A stretch of DNA of 64,000 nt from an uncultured Aquimarina sp. (lineage in GTDB: Bacteria > Bacteroidota > Bacteroidia > Flavobacteriales > Flavobacteriaceae). The notes under the pieces are model-generated. The model was not told where the DNA came from, searched no databases, and saw only the letters and a list, made by a program, of their open reading frames with translations. This document shows, in pieces, positions 44,787-53,326 of the stretch; position 1 is the first letter of the stretch, and every line of letters begins with the position of its first letter. Position numbers and translations under genes: made by a program. The stretch lies in assembly GCF_947496855.1 (NCBI RefSeq), contig NZ_CANMED010000002.1, positions 248,001-312,000 of the forward strand, in the 5' to 3' direction.

Positions 44787-44960
44787 ATGTTTCAAGAATA
44801 CCCTGAATTGATTAAAACTGTAATTGTATTATTAGTTTTGTTGGTAATTGCTATAAAATCTGATACGATTATCAAAACACTTAAGCTCAGAATATCGCAA
44901 AAACAGCTAATAGTCATAATATTTGCTGTTTATCTTATTTTAGATATTATACTGTTTTAA
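44787..44960 (+). CDS. Small two-helix membrane protein
   Basis: 57 residues. The first helix is IKTVIVLLVLLVIAI and the second QLIVIIFAVYLILDIILF, with a short basic loop (IKTLKLRISQKQ) between. The ATG is preceded by an A/T-rich leader typical of the region. 25 bp before the glyoxalase-like gene. The function is unknown. Confidence 0.6.
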   Translation: MFQEYPELIKTVIVLLVLLVIAIKSDTIIKTLKLRISQKQLIVIIFAVYLILDIILF

Positions 44961-44985
44961 TTAAAACTTTAATAAACTCATTAAA

Positions 44986-45342
44986 ATGTTAAAAGACATC
45001 CATCCAAAACTACCTATGCGGAATAAAACCATTACTAGGGATTTCTATATAAATGGGCTAAGTTTTAAACAATTAGGAAGGGTGGATTATGATGACTACT
45101 TGATGCTAAAAAAGGATGCTATCGAGATTCACTTTTTTGAGTTCAAAACACTTGATCCAAAAGAAAATTATGGACAAGTTTATATCCGAGTGGAGAATAT
45201 TGAAAAGTTTTACCAAGTATTATTAGACAACAGCATAAAAATCCATCCAAATGGATATCTGGAAACAAAACCTTGGAAACAAAAGGAATTTTCTATTCTT
45301 GATCCGGACAATAATTTACTAACTTTTGGAGAGCAAATTTAA
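44986..45342 (+). CDS. Glyoxalase/bleomycin-resistance-like protein
   Basis: 118 residues of the vicinal-oxygen-chelate fold: AIEIHFFEFKTLDPKENYGQVYIRV and FSILDPDNNLLTFGEQI. This pattern fits bleomycin-binding resistance proteins (two betaalphabetabetabeta modules). It could bind a bleomycin-like antibiotic or another ligand. Confidence 0.85.
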   Translation: MLKDIHPKLPMRNKTITRDFYINGLSFKQLGRVDYDDYLMLKKDAIEIHFFEFKTLDPKENYGQVYIRVENIEKFYQVLLDNSIKIHPNGYLETKPWKQKEFSILDPDNNLLTFGEQI

Positions 45343-45362
45343 AATAGTTGGTTTAACTTTTA

Positions 45363-45818
45363 ATGAACGAATCCATGAAAACCTTAAAACTAGTATGCAT
45401 TGGGATGCTAATGTTCTTTCCAATCCTGGTATTTTCTCAAGGAATGTCAAAAACAGATAAGGCATAAAATATTGTTGCAGCAGTAAATCAAAAGGATGCG
45501 AAACTTTTTGTAGCAAATTTCACGAATGGTATAAAAGTCAATAGGTACGGTGAAGATGGTACCTTTGATCTAAAGGTTGATGGTATAGAGGCATTATATA
45601 AAAACAGCGCGGCAGATCTTAAGAAACATTCGGATGTTCGCAACGAAATTCAGCATTTAACAGAAACTGATAATAGGCTTATGATGCACGATAAAGTATG
45701 GCTCACTCCAAAATATAAAGAAAGTAGTGATATCGTAGAAATTTTTACATTCGACAAATCGGGTAAAATTTCACGAGTAGAGGTACTGCAGCAAAGTAAT
45801 CTGTTTAGTCAAGAATGA
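45363..45818 (+). pseudogene. Secreted NTF2-like protein interrupted by a stop
   Basis: A signal peptide (MKTLKLVCIGMLMFFPILVF, from the in-frame ATG at 45375) is followed after about 34 codons by TAA at 45465-45467. The same frame then stays open to 45818 and reads AVNQKDAKLFVANFTNGIKVN, LYKNSAADLKKH, WLTPKYKESSDIVEIF, a SnoaL/NTF2-like composition. One nonsense mutation explains the break. Confidence 0.7.
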
Positions 45819-45856
45819 TTGAAATAGGTCTTCGAAGTTTTGGCTAGAGAACAACC

Positions 45857-45980
45857 TCAAAGTAAATCAATAACGCGGTAAGTACGAATTATCTCTATAT
45901 AATTAACCCACATATTCAATTCATAATTATCAATAAAACGAAGCCACTCCCCTTCTTCTTCAGAAATGTTTACATTTAAT
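45857..45980 (-). pseudogene. Possible gene fragment
   Basis: The minus strand shows a short, protein-like frame (NVNISEEEGEWLRFIDNYEL then NMWVNYIEIIRTYRVIDLL) ending in TGA at 45859-45857, without a start codon. It may be the remaining 3' end of a lost gene. Very tentative. Confidence 0.25.
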
Positions 45981-45989
45981 TGTTAATCC

Positions 45990-46032
45990 TGTTTAAACAT
46001 TTATGAAAAATGTTAAACATTTCGTATCTTTA
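45990..46032 (+). promoter_or_regulatory. Promoter with two direct repeats
   Basis: TGTTTAAACATTT (45990-46002) and TGTTAAACATTT (46011-46022) start exactly 21 bp apart, two helical turns, and are followed by TATCTTTA (46025-46032), a near TAnnTTTG box. The next ATG is 46050. This looks like a tandem regulator-binding site. Confidence 0.5.
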
Positions 46033-46049
46033 TTTAAAAATTAAAAGGT

Positions 46050-46271
46050 ATGGAACTTATTGAAAAAGCTTTAGAGTTTGAAAGTAGAAAGATGAGTAAT
46101 ATGACTACCAGTGATCGCGTAGCTGCTTCTAGAGAAGCAAAATCACTTGTTTTGGCTATAAATGAAATCTATAAGAAGACACAAGAGTCTAAACTTATGG
46201 ATATTATGAAACGACTTACTGCTAAGAAAAGAAAAATAGAAAAACGTCTTAAAGGAGTACCAACGGTATAG
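46050..46271 (+). CDS. Small helical basic protein
   Basis: 73 residues, predicted helical, with basic end KRLTAKKRKIEKRLKGVP. Possibly a DNA- or RNA-binding protein. No family recognised. First gene of the unit that runs to 47128. Confidence 0.65.
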   Translation: MELIEKALEFESRKMSNMTTSDRVAASREAKSLVLAINEIYKKTQESKLMDIMKRLTAKKRKIEKRLKGVPTV

Positions 46272-46305
46272 ATTACAATTATTTATAAATCAATAATTTG
46301 TCTTT

Positions 46306-46737
46306 ATGATATTAAACACCACATATTCAAACAAAAAAAACAAAGAACAGATCAATGATCTGGTTGGAAAACCTTTTTCACTGATCAATTCAATTAGGCT
46401 AAAAGGTATCGGATCTAAACGTATGATCATAGAAAATGTAAGTCCTAACCTGAATAAAATTTTAAATACTGTATCAGATGTAAATTATGGAAGCATTGAA
46501 TTGAGACCCGGTGGAATTTTAATAGCTATCAATAAAGGATTACAAAATTTCACATGGGTTGTTCCTTACTATCAGTTTTATCTTTACAAAACTAACGGTA
46601 TTAGTATCCACGCACAAGGCAAGTTTGTTCATTTTAAAAATAATCGTACACATCAAGAAAATATTCCTTTTTTTAAAAAGTTAACACGACTAAAAACAGA
46701 ATATGATCAAAGATTTCCACATGTAGATTCTATTTAA
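46306..46737 (+). CDS. Conserved hypothetical protein
   Basis: 143 residues, no signal. LVGKPFSLINSIRLKGIGSKRMIIENVSP and FTWVVPYYQFYLYKTNGISI suggest an alpha/beta fold. 34 bp after the helical protein. No family recognised. Confidence 0.65.
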   Translation: MILNTTYSNKKNKEQINDLVGKPFSLINSIRLKGIGSKRMIIENVSPNLNKILNTVSDVNYGSIELRPGGILIAINKGLQNFTWVVPYYQFYLYKTNGISIHAQGKFVHFKNNRTHQENIPFFKKLTRLKTEYDQRFPHVDSI

Positions 46738-46759
46738 CACAAGATCTTAAACTAAAAAA

Positions 46760-47128
46760 ATGACTATAGAATTAAACGTGCTGGGAACTTCTTTACAACC
46801 TTGTTGTTGCGAACCTATGACAGGATATTACAGAGATGGACTTTGTAGAACTAATACAGAAGATACGGGTACTCATATTATTTGTGCAATAGTAACCTCA
46901 GAGTTTTTAGCATATACTAAATCCAAAGGAAATGATCTTTCTACTCCTTTGCCTTACTGGAATTTTCCTGGTCTGAGACCCGGAGACAAGTGGTGTCTAT
47001 GCATCTCTAGATGGCTACAAGCTGAAAAAGATGGAAAAGCACCTCCAATTGTTCTGGAAAGCTGTCATAAGAAAGCACTAACATACACGGATATTGAAAC
47101 ACTACTAGCACACAAACACACTTTCTAA
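46760..47128 (+). CDS. DUF2237 protein
   Basis: 122 residues with LNVLGTSLQPCCCEPMTGYYRDGLCRT, TGTHIICAIVTSEFLAYTKSKGNDLSTP, LRPGDKWCLCISRWLQA, diagnostic of DUF2237 (BQ-like small proteins, often near photolyase genes in marine bacteria). Several cysteines could bind metal. The function is unknown. Confidence 0.9.
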   Translation: MTIELNVLGTSLQPCCCEPMTGYYRDGLCRTNTEDTGTHIICAIVTSEFLAYTKSKGNDLSTPLPYWNFPGLRPGDKWCLCISRWLQAEKDGKAPPIVLESCHKKALTYTDIETLLAHKHTF

Positions 47129-47138
47129 GGAGTTTTTT

Positions 47139-48419
47139 CTAATTAAATTCGGAAGTGAATTCTTCTACAATCAAGCCATCTTCTAAGGTTTTTATAATTC
47201 CTAATGCGGCACGTTCTCCAGATATCATTGCAGCATTTAATGAACCATTAAGCAGCTGATCGCCTGCTAAAAATATGGTATTAGTTAATTTAGTTTCGGT
47301 AGCAGAAATTTCATATTGTAAATTTCTAAGCTTTGGAAGTGCATTTTTGATATGATAGTACTTGATAAATTTACATCCTGAAATACCACAAAACTGATCT
47401 AAATCTTCTATCACTTTTTCTTTTAACTCTTTCTCATTAAGTTGATGATTTTTAACAACAGTAACTGATAAAAGTTCTTTGTTGGTCGTTCCAGAAGTTT
47501 GTAAGCTAGTATGGTAAAAAATATTATTTATCAAAGCATCATTATCAGTAATGAGGCCAATAAGCGGTTTGTCAATCACTCTATCATCAACTTCAAAATA
47601 GAAGGTATCACAAGATCTCCATTCCATCTCTTGATTATTGAGATTAGTAATAAGTTGATGTGCCTGTGCAGCAACTATGGTAAAATCACTTTTTAGTTCT
47701 TCTCCATTATCTAAGAATACACTGCCATCGATGACTTGTTTAACAGAGGTATTATACAAAAATTTTGTTTTTTCTAATTTATCAACCAATTGATTAACAA
47801 CTCCTTCGATACCATTTTTTGGTAATGCCGCGAATCCTTCTCCAAACATTTTATACACAAACTGAAACATCCTACTCGAGGTTTCCAGGTTAGGTTCTAA
47901 GAAGATTCCACTGAAAAAAGGTTTAAAAAAATCCTTGATCATTTCTTTAGAAAAACCATAACCTTGTAAGTAATTCAGTGTAGTAGTTTCGTTTTCTTCA
48001 AAAATTGTAGTGATTGATTTTTTCTTCAGCATTGAGTTAAGTCGCAATACCTTTATTTTATCAGAGAAATTACCTATGTTAGATAATAAAGTAGGTATCA
48101 AAAGAGAAGGGTTTCTAAGAGGATCACCAATAACTTTCTGCTTTCCATTAGTAAAAATAGACGCTCCCGATAAAAACGTTTGTAGCGATAATTTCTCGAA
48201 ATTCAAATATTTCTTAGCTGCAGGGTATGCAGTTAACAACACCTGAAAACCATGGTCTAATTGATATCCCTCGACCATATCCGTCTTAACACGACCACCA
48301 GCACGGCCTGTAGTTTCTATAATTACTGGTGAATATCCATAATTCTCTAATACCTGAGCTGCAATTAATCCACTTACTCCACCACCAATGATATGGATTT
48401 TATATTCCTCTTTTTTCAT
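47139..48419 (-). CDS. FAD-dependent amine oxidase / phytoene desaturase-like protein
   Basis: 426 residues. The Rossmann motif is IHIIGGGVSGLIAAQVLENYGY with the second site ETTGRAGGRVKTD. The C-terminus has FLAGDQLLNGSLNAAMISGE, the FAD-binding motif of the amine-oxidase family. The substrate is unknown; membership in the NAD(P)/FAD protoporphyrinogen- or phytoene-oxidase-like group is clear. It converges with DUF2237 across 10 bp. Confidence 0.88.
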   Translation of the reverse strand: MKKEEYKIHIIGGGVSGLIAAQVLENYGYSPVIIETTGRAGGRVKTDMVEGYQLDHGFQVLLTAYPAAKKYLNFEKLSLQTFLSGASIFTNGKQKVIGDPLRNPSLLIPTLLSNIGNFSDKIKVLRLNSMLKKKSITTIFEENETTTLNYLQGYGFSKEMIKDFFKPFFSGIFLEPNLETSSRMFQFVYKMFGEGFAALPKNGIEGVVNQLVDKLEKTKFLYNTSVKQVIDGSVFLDNGEELKSDFTIVAAQAHQLITNLNNQEMEWRSCDTFYFEVDDRVIDKPLIGLITDNDALINNIFYHTSLQTSGTTNKELLSVTVVKNHQLNEKELKEKVIEDLDQFCGISGCKFIKYYHIKNALPKLRNLQYEISATETKLTNTIFLAGDQLLNGSLNAAMISGERAALGIIKTLEDGLIVEEFTSEFN

Positions 48420-48689
48420 ACACTATGTGTTTCGATCTCCGGGTAAAATCATTTAAATTACTATCTAATCTCAAATATACAAAGGGTTTACCGTTGCTAA
48501 TGATAGTTATTGTTAATTTTTGTTTAGTCTTAAAATGAAGGCATCAAACGTTTCACAAAAAACAAAGCTAATACCTTATAGTAGCCTCATAGATTCATAA
48601 ATTTCATATCTTGCTTAAAATATTATTGGGCACATTTAAAAACTTTTTGAGCACATTTTTTATGAGCTTTATTAGTTATTTTATCTTAT

Positions 48690-48774
48690 AATCCTCAGAG
48701 AATGACTGTAAATAGAAATATTATGGCAAGTCAGTCTGTAAAGTCCGGAATTTACGACTGTACCTTTGAGGATT
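48690..48774 (+). ncRNA. Candidate structured RNA or nested-hairpin element
   Basis: AATCCTCA (48690-48697) pairs perfectly with TGAGGATT (48767-48774). Inside, CAGTCTGTAAA (48732-48742) pairs with TTTACGACTG (48751-48760) with one bulge around GTCCGGAA. The element ends in TTTTTA, like a terminator. It lies in the gene-free 48420-48855. No known RNA family recognised; it could be a mobile-element remnant. Confidence 0.35.
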
Positions 48775-48855
48775 TTTATGTTTTACTTTTCTAGAATTAA
48801 CAGCTGTTCATCTCCGCAACGCTCTCCTTTTTTTCGGATAATAAAATCTCATATA

Positions 48856-49185
48856 CTAAACATTGCTTTTATTTTCTTGATCTTGACTTCTAAGTGATAA
48901 CGCAAATTGCATGAGATCAAGATCAGCGTGTACTCCGTAATTACTACTTAAACAACCTTTTACTCCATCATCACAGGCAATTAAGAATAAAATGGAAGCA
49001 TCACTGGGATCACTTAATCCTTCGTGTCTACAATATTCTATCAAAACACAACCGCGTTTACCATACCCTTTATTTGTTTTACAATCATATATCATATCAT
49101 CTTTGAATAAAAAATCTACTGTAAATCCTTGTTTCTTTGCATTCTGGATATCTTCCAAAAGTGTTTTATGTGATGATAATATCAT
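48856..49185 (-). CDS. Small conserved flavobacterial protein
   Basis: 109 residues: ILSSHKTLLEDIQNAKKQGFTVDFLFKDD then a conserved LIEYCRHEGLSDPSDASILFLIACDDGVKGCLSSNYGVHAD. Such short proteins are often mislabelled as phosphoribosylpyrophosphate synthetases; no PRPP motif is present. The function is unknown. Confidence 0.7.
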   Translation of the reverse strand: MILSSHKTLLEDIQNAKKQGFTVDFLFKDDMIYDCKTNKGYGKRGCVLIEYCRHEGLSDPSDASILFLIACDDGVKGCLSSNYGVHADLDLMQFALSLRSQDQENKSNV

Positions 49186-49330
49186 AGTATTTTGTTTGTT
49201 TTTAATTAATATTTCTAAATTCTAAGCAGTACTTAGGTATTGTTTTTAATACCCGTTTTATACTTGAATTAAATTAAAATTTTCGTGACATAAAACAATT
49301 ATTAAGGATTGAGGTAACTAAATTGTATCA

Positions 49331-50122
49331 CTATCTAAAGATGATTGAAGCACAGGTTTCCGTATTCATTTTTTGAATAAGTAATTGAACCATTTGTTTT
49401 GGAGTTTTTACGACTCCCAATTCTTTCTGGTTCAAAGTCAACTTATTACTATTATTTTCCCAAACAAAGACTTTCCCCCCGGATTTTACGATCCTGTTTT
49501 CTTCATTGGATGTTATTCGAAAAGCTTCAAATTTATGATCATATTTAACACCCGCTGGGTAATATAACTCAGTTACAAATTGGGTGCTACCTTTCTCAAA
49601 AATATGGCAAACACAATCTCCAATATCTTTTAACTCAGAAACCCGAACCATATTATTCTGAGTAATTTTCCATTGCCCTTTTTGCTGTACAACAACAATA
49701 TTCATAAGAATAGTACCTTTTTCTGCAATTTTATCATCTATAATAGATTCAAAATCTAATAATGCTGAAACGGTTCCTGCAGTTTCTTTTTGGGTACTAT
49801 ATAAAATTTTATTCGTTTTTATCTTAAGACTATAATTACCATCCTGAACGATATCATTAAGTTGAAATCTAATATTGTCTTTTGTGTAGTTTTTCTTAAC
49901 GATCGCTCCAGACAGCTTTACATAAGTTGTGTTTCCGGAATACTGTTCGCTATATAGCGCTAATACTTCGGAAACCGAGTTGTCTTTCTCTATAGAATTC
50001 ATAAGCTCTATATAAGATTCCAAGATTTCTATAACAGGATCAACACTTTCTAATTTATTAGCAGATGCAGTTGCATATACCATAGTGATGATACTACATA
50101 GTAGGATATAAGATTTTTTCAT
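49331..50122 (-). CDS. Secreted protein of unknown function
   Basis: 263 residues with a signal peptide (MKKSYILLCSIITMVYATASA). The centre resembles an NTF2-like calcium/calmodulin or DUF4440-type fold (EILESYIELMNSIEKDNSVSEVLALYSEQYSG). The C-terminal part reads LNQKELGVVKTPKQMVQLLI. No family assigned. On the minus strand 23 bp after YitT, probably cotranscribed. Confidence 0.65.
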   Translation of the reverse strand: MKKSYILLCSIITMVYATASANKLESVDPVIEILESYIELMNSIEKDNSVSEVLALYSEQYSGNTTYVKLSGAIVKKNYTKDNIRFQLNDIVQDGNYSLKIKTNKILYSTQKETAGTVSALLDFESIIDDKIAEKGTILMNIVVVQQKGQWKITQNNMVRVSELKDIGDCVCHIFEKGSTQFVTELYYPAGVKYDHKFEAFRITSNEENRIVKSGGKVFVWENNSNKLTLNQKELGVVKTPKQMVQLLIQKMNTETCASIIFR

Positions 50123-50145
50123 AGTATTTATATTTAAAAATATAT

Positions 50146-51033
50146 TTATTTGTTCTTAGAAAGATATCTCCTTAGAACACCTCCTTTGATATGATTTACA
50201 TCATATTCGATCACAAAAGCATTAGGATCAATTTGATCAATAATTTTATTTACTTTGCCTATCTCAATTCGATTTATAATGGTATGAATCACTTCAAAAT
50301 TTTCAGCCTTTCCTTGATTTCCATATCCATGAACTCCATTAAATACAGTCATCCCAGCTCCTAATTTGGTTGTAATTGCTTCTCTAATTCGATCATACTT
50401 TTTTGATACGATCATCACTCCAATAAAATTCTCAAATCCTTCTATAGTGAGGTCTGTTATTTTTGCAGTTACTAAAAACGCTAGAATAGAATACATAGCA
50501 GTTTCTTTGGAAATAATGATTGCTGTAATTGCGAAGAGTATAAAATTAAAAAGCAAGGTCACTTTTCCAATACTTATACCAAAATGCCTATTAAGATATA
50601 TTCCTAAAATTTCAGACCCATCTAAAACAGCACCATTTTTTATGGTAATACCTATACCTAAACCTAGTAAAAGTCCTCCAAAAATTGAAGTCAATAATTT
50701 GTCACTAGTGACCACTTCAAAATTTTCAAAATGAATAAAAACTGCAAAACTAATAATACTAACCAAAGATTTAAAAACCATATATCTAGAGATCGTGAAA
50801 TACGCCAATATTAGAAACGGAATACTAAGAACTATCAATACTATTGATATATTGATATCAAATAGGCTATTTAATAAAATCGCAATTCCTGTGACACCTC
50901 CATCTAAAAATCCATTAGGTAGAAGAAAAGCCTTCAAACCAATACTCGCTAATAGCACTCCTAGGGCAATTTGTATGTACTCATATGCAACTCTTATCAT
51001 TTGGTTTTTATGTATTGAAGTATTTTTAGTCAT
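50146..51033 (-). CDS. YitT-family membrane protein (DUF161/DUF2179)
   Basis: 295 residues: five or six helices (LGVLLASIGLKAFLLPNGFLDGGVTGIAILL, duplicated in part) and a cytosolic DUF2179 domain (IRVSKKYDRIREAITTKLGAG-like segment, then FVIEYDVNHIKGGVLRRY). The substrate is unknown. It starts 12 bp downstream of the CutA/PII-like gene. Confidence 0.9.
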   Translation of the reverse strand: MTKNTSIHKNQMIRVAYEYIQIALGVLLASIGLKAFLLPNGFLDGGVTGIAILLNSLFDINISIVLIVLSIPFLILAYFTISRYMVFKSLVSIISFAVFIHFENFEVVTSDKLLTSIFGGLLLGLGIGITIKNGAVLDGSEILGIYLNRHFGISIGKVTLLFNFILFAITAIIISKETAMYSILAFLVTAKITDLTIEGFENFIGVMIVSKKYDRIREAITTKLGAGMTVFNGVHGYGNQGKAENFEVIHTIINRIEIGKVNKIIDQIDPNAFVIEYDVNHIKGGVLRRYLSKNK

Positions 51034-51045
51034 TTAGATTCTTAT

Positions 51046-51363
51046 TTAGAATACAGTTATGTAATCTGCAATAGCTTCTGACTGCTGCGGATCCATATGC
51101 ACGATTGGAATTGAATATAAAACAGGCATGTTAGAACCGAACATTTCTCTAAGACGATTATTTAAATTGCTAAACTGTAATGATTTAATAACACCCGAAA
51201 TTAATGTCCTATTTACCCTGTTTGTTCTGCTTTTCGCATCTATTTTAGCCTGCACGCAATGTTCTGTGATTATGACTGTCAAAAGATACTTCCCTCTTAG
51301 TAAAAATTCTATAATTTCATCAGTTTGTAATTTACTTTTTGGAATGATGAATATCTTGACCAT
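51046..51363 (-). CDS. Small PII/CutA-like protein
   Basis: 105 residues: VKIFIIPKSKLQTDEIIEFLL, then LYSIPIVHMDPQQSEAIADYI. Length, betaalphabeta layout and the conserved ending recall CutA or PII-like trimers. The SbtA-like permease at 53327 is usually paired with such a protein, but this gene is on the opposite strand 2 kb away. Tentative. Confidence 0.5.
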   Translation of the reverse strand: MVKIFIIPKSKLQTDEIIEFLLRGKYLLTVIITEHCVQAKIDAKSRTNRVNRTLISGVIKSLQFSNLNNRLREMFGSNMPVLYSIPIVHMDPQQSEAIADYITVF

Positions 51364-51374
51364 AATTCTTGGTT

Positions 51375-52211
51375 TTAAGATTTATAGTAGGGCACCTCAG
51401 AATTTTCTACTCTTAAAATTGAGGATAGTTCTTCTATTGGTATTTCTAAAAAATAGTTTCCTGCATACGAAGGACATACCGCACAATCGTCAAAATAGAA
51501 TTTTATATGATCGGAATCGACAACAAAATTATTTTTGAAAACTTCAAAGGTATCTTTAGTAAATTCCCAGCAATCATTAAAAGAATCCTGCCCTACAATA
51601 CGCGCTTGCAACTCTTGATTTAGTTTAAACAATAGAAACTCCTCACTTTTATTTTCAAACAAATCATCATATGTAATAAACATTCCTGTTTGTACATTAT
51701 AATTTAAACCCTTAAACATAAAAGAATTATGAAGATCGGCGTCATAATAATTTGTCTTGTATAATAAGATACTTAAGAATTGATTATTTTTAGTGTACAC
51801 TTTATAATCCAGATTTCTTCTCTTCCTTTCCACATCTTTGAATAAAGGGTCACATGATAAATCATCATTTTGAAGTACTTGCAGAATTGACATCTCTGTT
51901 TTTAAATAATTCTTCTCTATAAAAGAATTAAAATTATGGAACAAAGGATTCATTTGTTCATCTAGATAAGGATATTTATAATCAAGAATTAATGAATTTT
52001 CTTCTTTATAAAACTTTTTAGTGCTAACAAAATCATTTAACGAAGCTTTTTCCTTTTTCTCTAGCCAATAACCCGACTTCTCTTTGGAGAAATTATGAGA
52101 TATTAAGAACGGTTTAGAATCTTGTTCAATCAATTGATGATTCGAATCATTTGATATAGTGTTACAAGACATAAGTATTGTAATCAAGGAAATACAAATT
52201 AGATTTTTCAT
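51375..52211 (-). CDS. Lipoprotein with DUF3298/RsiV-like domain
   Basis: 278 residues with a lipoprotein signal (LICISLITILMSC, Cys16). YDDLFENKSEEFLLFKLNQEL and DHIKFYFDDCAVCPSYAGNYFLEIPIEEL are the DUF3298/DUF4163 region found in PdaC and the anti-sigma factor RsiV. It probably binds or senses peptidoglycan. Its promoter carries element A. It starts the minus-strand group down to 49331. Confidence 0.82.
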   Translation of the reverse strand: MKNLICISLITILMSCNTISNDSNHQLIEQDSKPFLISHNFSKEKSGYWLEKKEKASLNDFVSTKKFYKEENSLILDYKYPYLDEQMNPLFHNFNSFIEKNYLKTEMSILQVLQNDDLSCDPLFKDVERKRRNLDYKVYTKNNQFLSILLYKTNYYDADLHNSFMFKGLNYNVQTGMFITYDDLFENKSEEFLLFKLNQELQARIVGQDSFNDCWEFTKDTFEVFKNNFVVDSDHIKFYFDDCAVCPSYAGNYFLEIPIEELSSILRVENSEVPYYKS

Positions 52212-52246
52212 CTTTTAAGGTGATTTAATATTGTTAATATTTGATA

Positions 52247-52292
52247 CAAAGCTGCATAAAAAGTTTCATATATTTTTATTTATATTTATAAT
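52247..52292 (-). promoter_or_regulatory. AT-rich shared promoter element, copy A
   Basis: On the minus strand a 27-bp element (52292-52266, ATTATAAATATAAATAAAAA then TATATGA) is followed after 14 bp by CTTTG (52251-52247), part of a -7 box. Copies B, C and D precede other genes up to 55.2 kb with spacing 13-14. A and C are identical over the 27 bp. Confidence 0.65.
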
Positions 52293-52328
52293 CATTTGCA
52301 TAAAATTATTTTATGCAAATGATTATAA
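52286..52328. repeat. 43-bp near-perfect palindrome
   Basis: Two 21-bp arms (52286-52306 and 52308-52328) are exact inverted copies around one T; the centre reads CATAAAAT-T-ATTTTATG. It overlaps promoter element A, so it may be an operator or a former inverted promoter pair. The gene-free stretch 52212-53032 otherwise holds gene remnants. Confidence 0.85.
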
Positions 52329-52821
52329 TGAAACAATTTGAATAAACAATACTGGAATTGATTAATTTCTAAAATATGACCGGACAAAAAACACTTTTAC
52401 CTAGTTAGAAATAGGAGTGTAAAATAATTCGCTACCAAAAAGAATATAGATGTAATAGAGGTATCGAATGAAGAAAATAATTTTGTTAAAATGATCCTAA
52501 TACTTTATAAACTCACCAATTTTTTCTGAATTTTTACTATGTTTTCTTCTAAGCTATCAACTAACTGCACCTTCTTTATCTTATCAAGAGTTAATTCGAC
52601 GCCTTTATCCTGTATTTATAAAATCAGATAAGACATAATATATTTACTAATAAATATTACCGAAACCTTCAATACATCAGATAGTTGTCCATTATAGACT
52701 AAGGTTTTATAATTTATTTACTTTATTTCGCTAATATCTTCTTAATAGTATTTGCAATTTCTTTTTTAAAATTCGTGACCCATAACTTTCTTTCAATTAC
52801 TTCAGTTAAAAGGATAGAAAA

Positions 52822-52953
52822 TTAATTCTGAAGATTTTTTAATCGCAAAGAAACATATGATTGTGTTAAATTCAAATCCTCAGAATTCTTTGTACCACTC
52901 TTTTTATCAAATATTCCAGAGAAAACCTGCCGTTGATCAAATAGGAATTGCAT
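52822..52953 (-). pseudogene. Remnant of a possible ArsR/HTH-type regulator
   Basis: A minus-strand frame from ATG 52953 encodes 43 residues; LNLTQSYVSLRLKNLQ resembles an HTH recognition region. After its stop at 52822 further short protein-like stretches continue in shifted frames (EVIERKLWVTNFKKEIANTI). It looks decayed. Very tentative. Confidence 0.25.
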
Positions 52954-52973
52954 AATTTTTTTTTATACAAATC

Positions 52974-53018
52974 ATTATAAATATAAATAAAAACATATGA
53001 AATAATACATCACCTTTG
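52974..53018 (+). promoter_or_regulatory. AT-rich shared promoter element, copy B
   Basis: The 27-bp element (52974-53000, one difference from A and C: C for T in ACATATGA) followed after 13 bp by CTTTG (53014-53018). Drives the gene at 53033. Confidence 0.62.
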
Positions 53019-53032
53019 CAAAAACAAAACTA

Positions 53033-53272
53033 ATGAGAGATCTACATTTAAAGAAAAACCAATCAGGAAAAGTAAAAGTGATTCGTTCAAATAATAATGA
53101 AAAAATAGAATCCCCAGCACTCTTTAATTTAATCATAATCTTCATCCTCTTTTTTACTTTTCTAACACTTTCTATTAGAAACAACAACCTTTTCTTAACA
53201 GAAATATTAATTTCTGGAAGCGTAATATGTTTACTATTTCTACAAAATCCCACTCTTATAACTAAGAAATAA
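53033..53272 (+). CDS. Small membrane protein with two helices
   Basis: 79 residues: basic N-terminus (MRDLHLKKNQSGKVKVIRSNN), two helices (FNLIIIFILFFTFLTLSI and ILISGSVICLLFLQ). It lies 54 bp upstream of the bicarbonate-permease-like gene and probably forms a unit with it. No family. Confidence 0.65.
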   Translation: MRDLHLKKNQSGKVKVIRSNNNEKIESPALFNLIIIFILFFTFLTLSIRNNNLFLTEILISGSVICLLFLQNPTLITKK

Positions 53273-53326
53273 CCACCTCATCTTTTTCAAAATAAATTGT
53301 TATCATAAAATCATATTAACAGCCAT

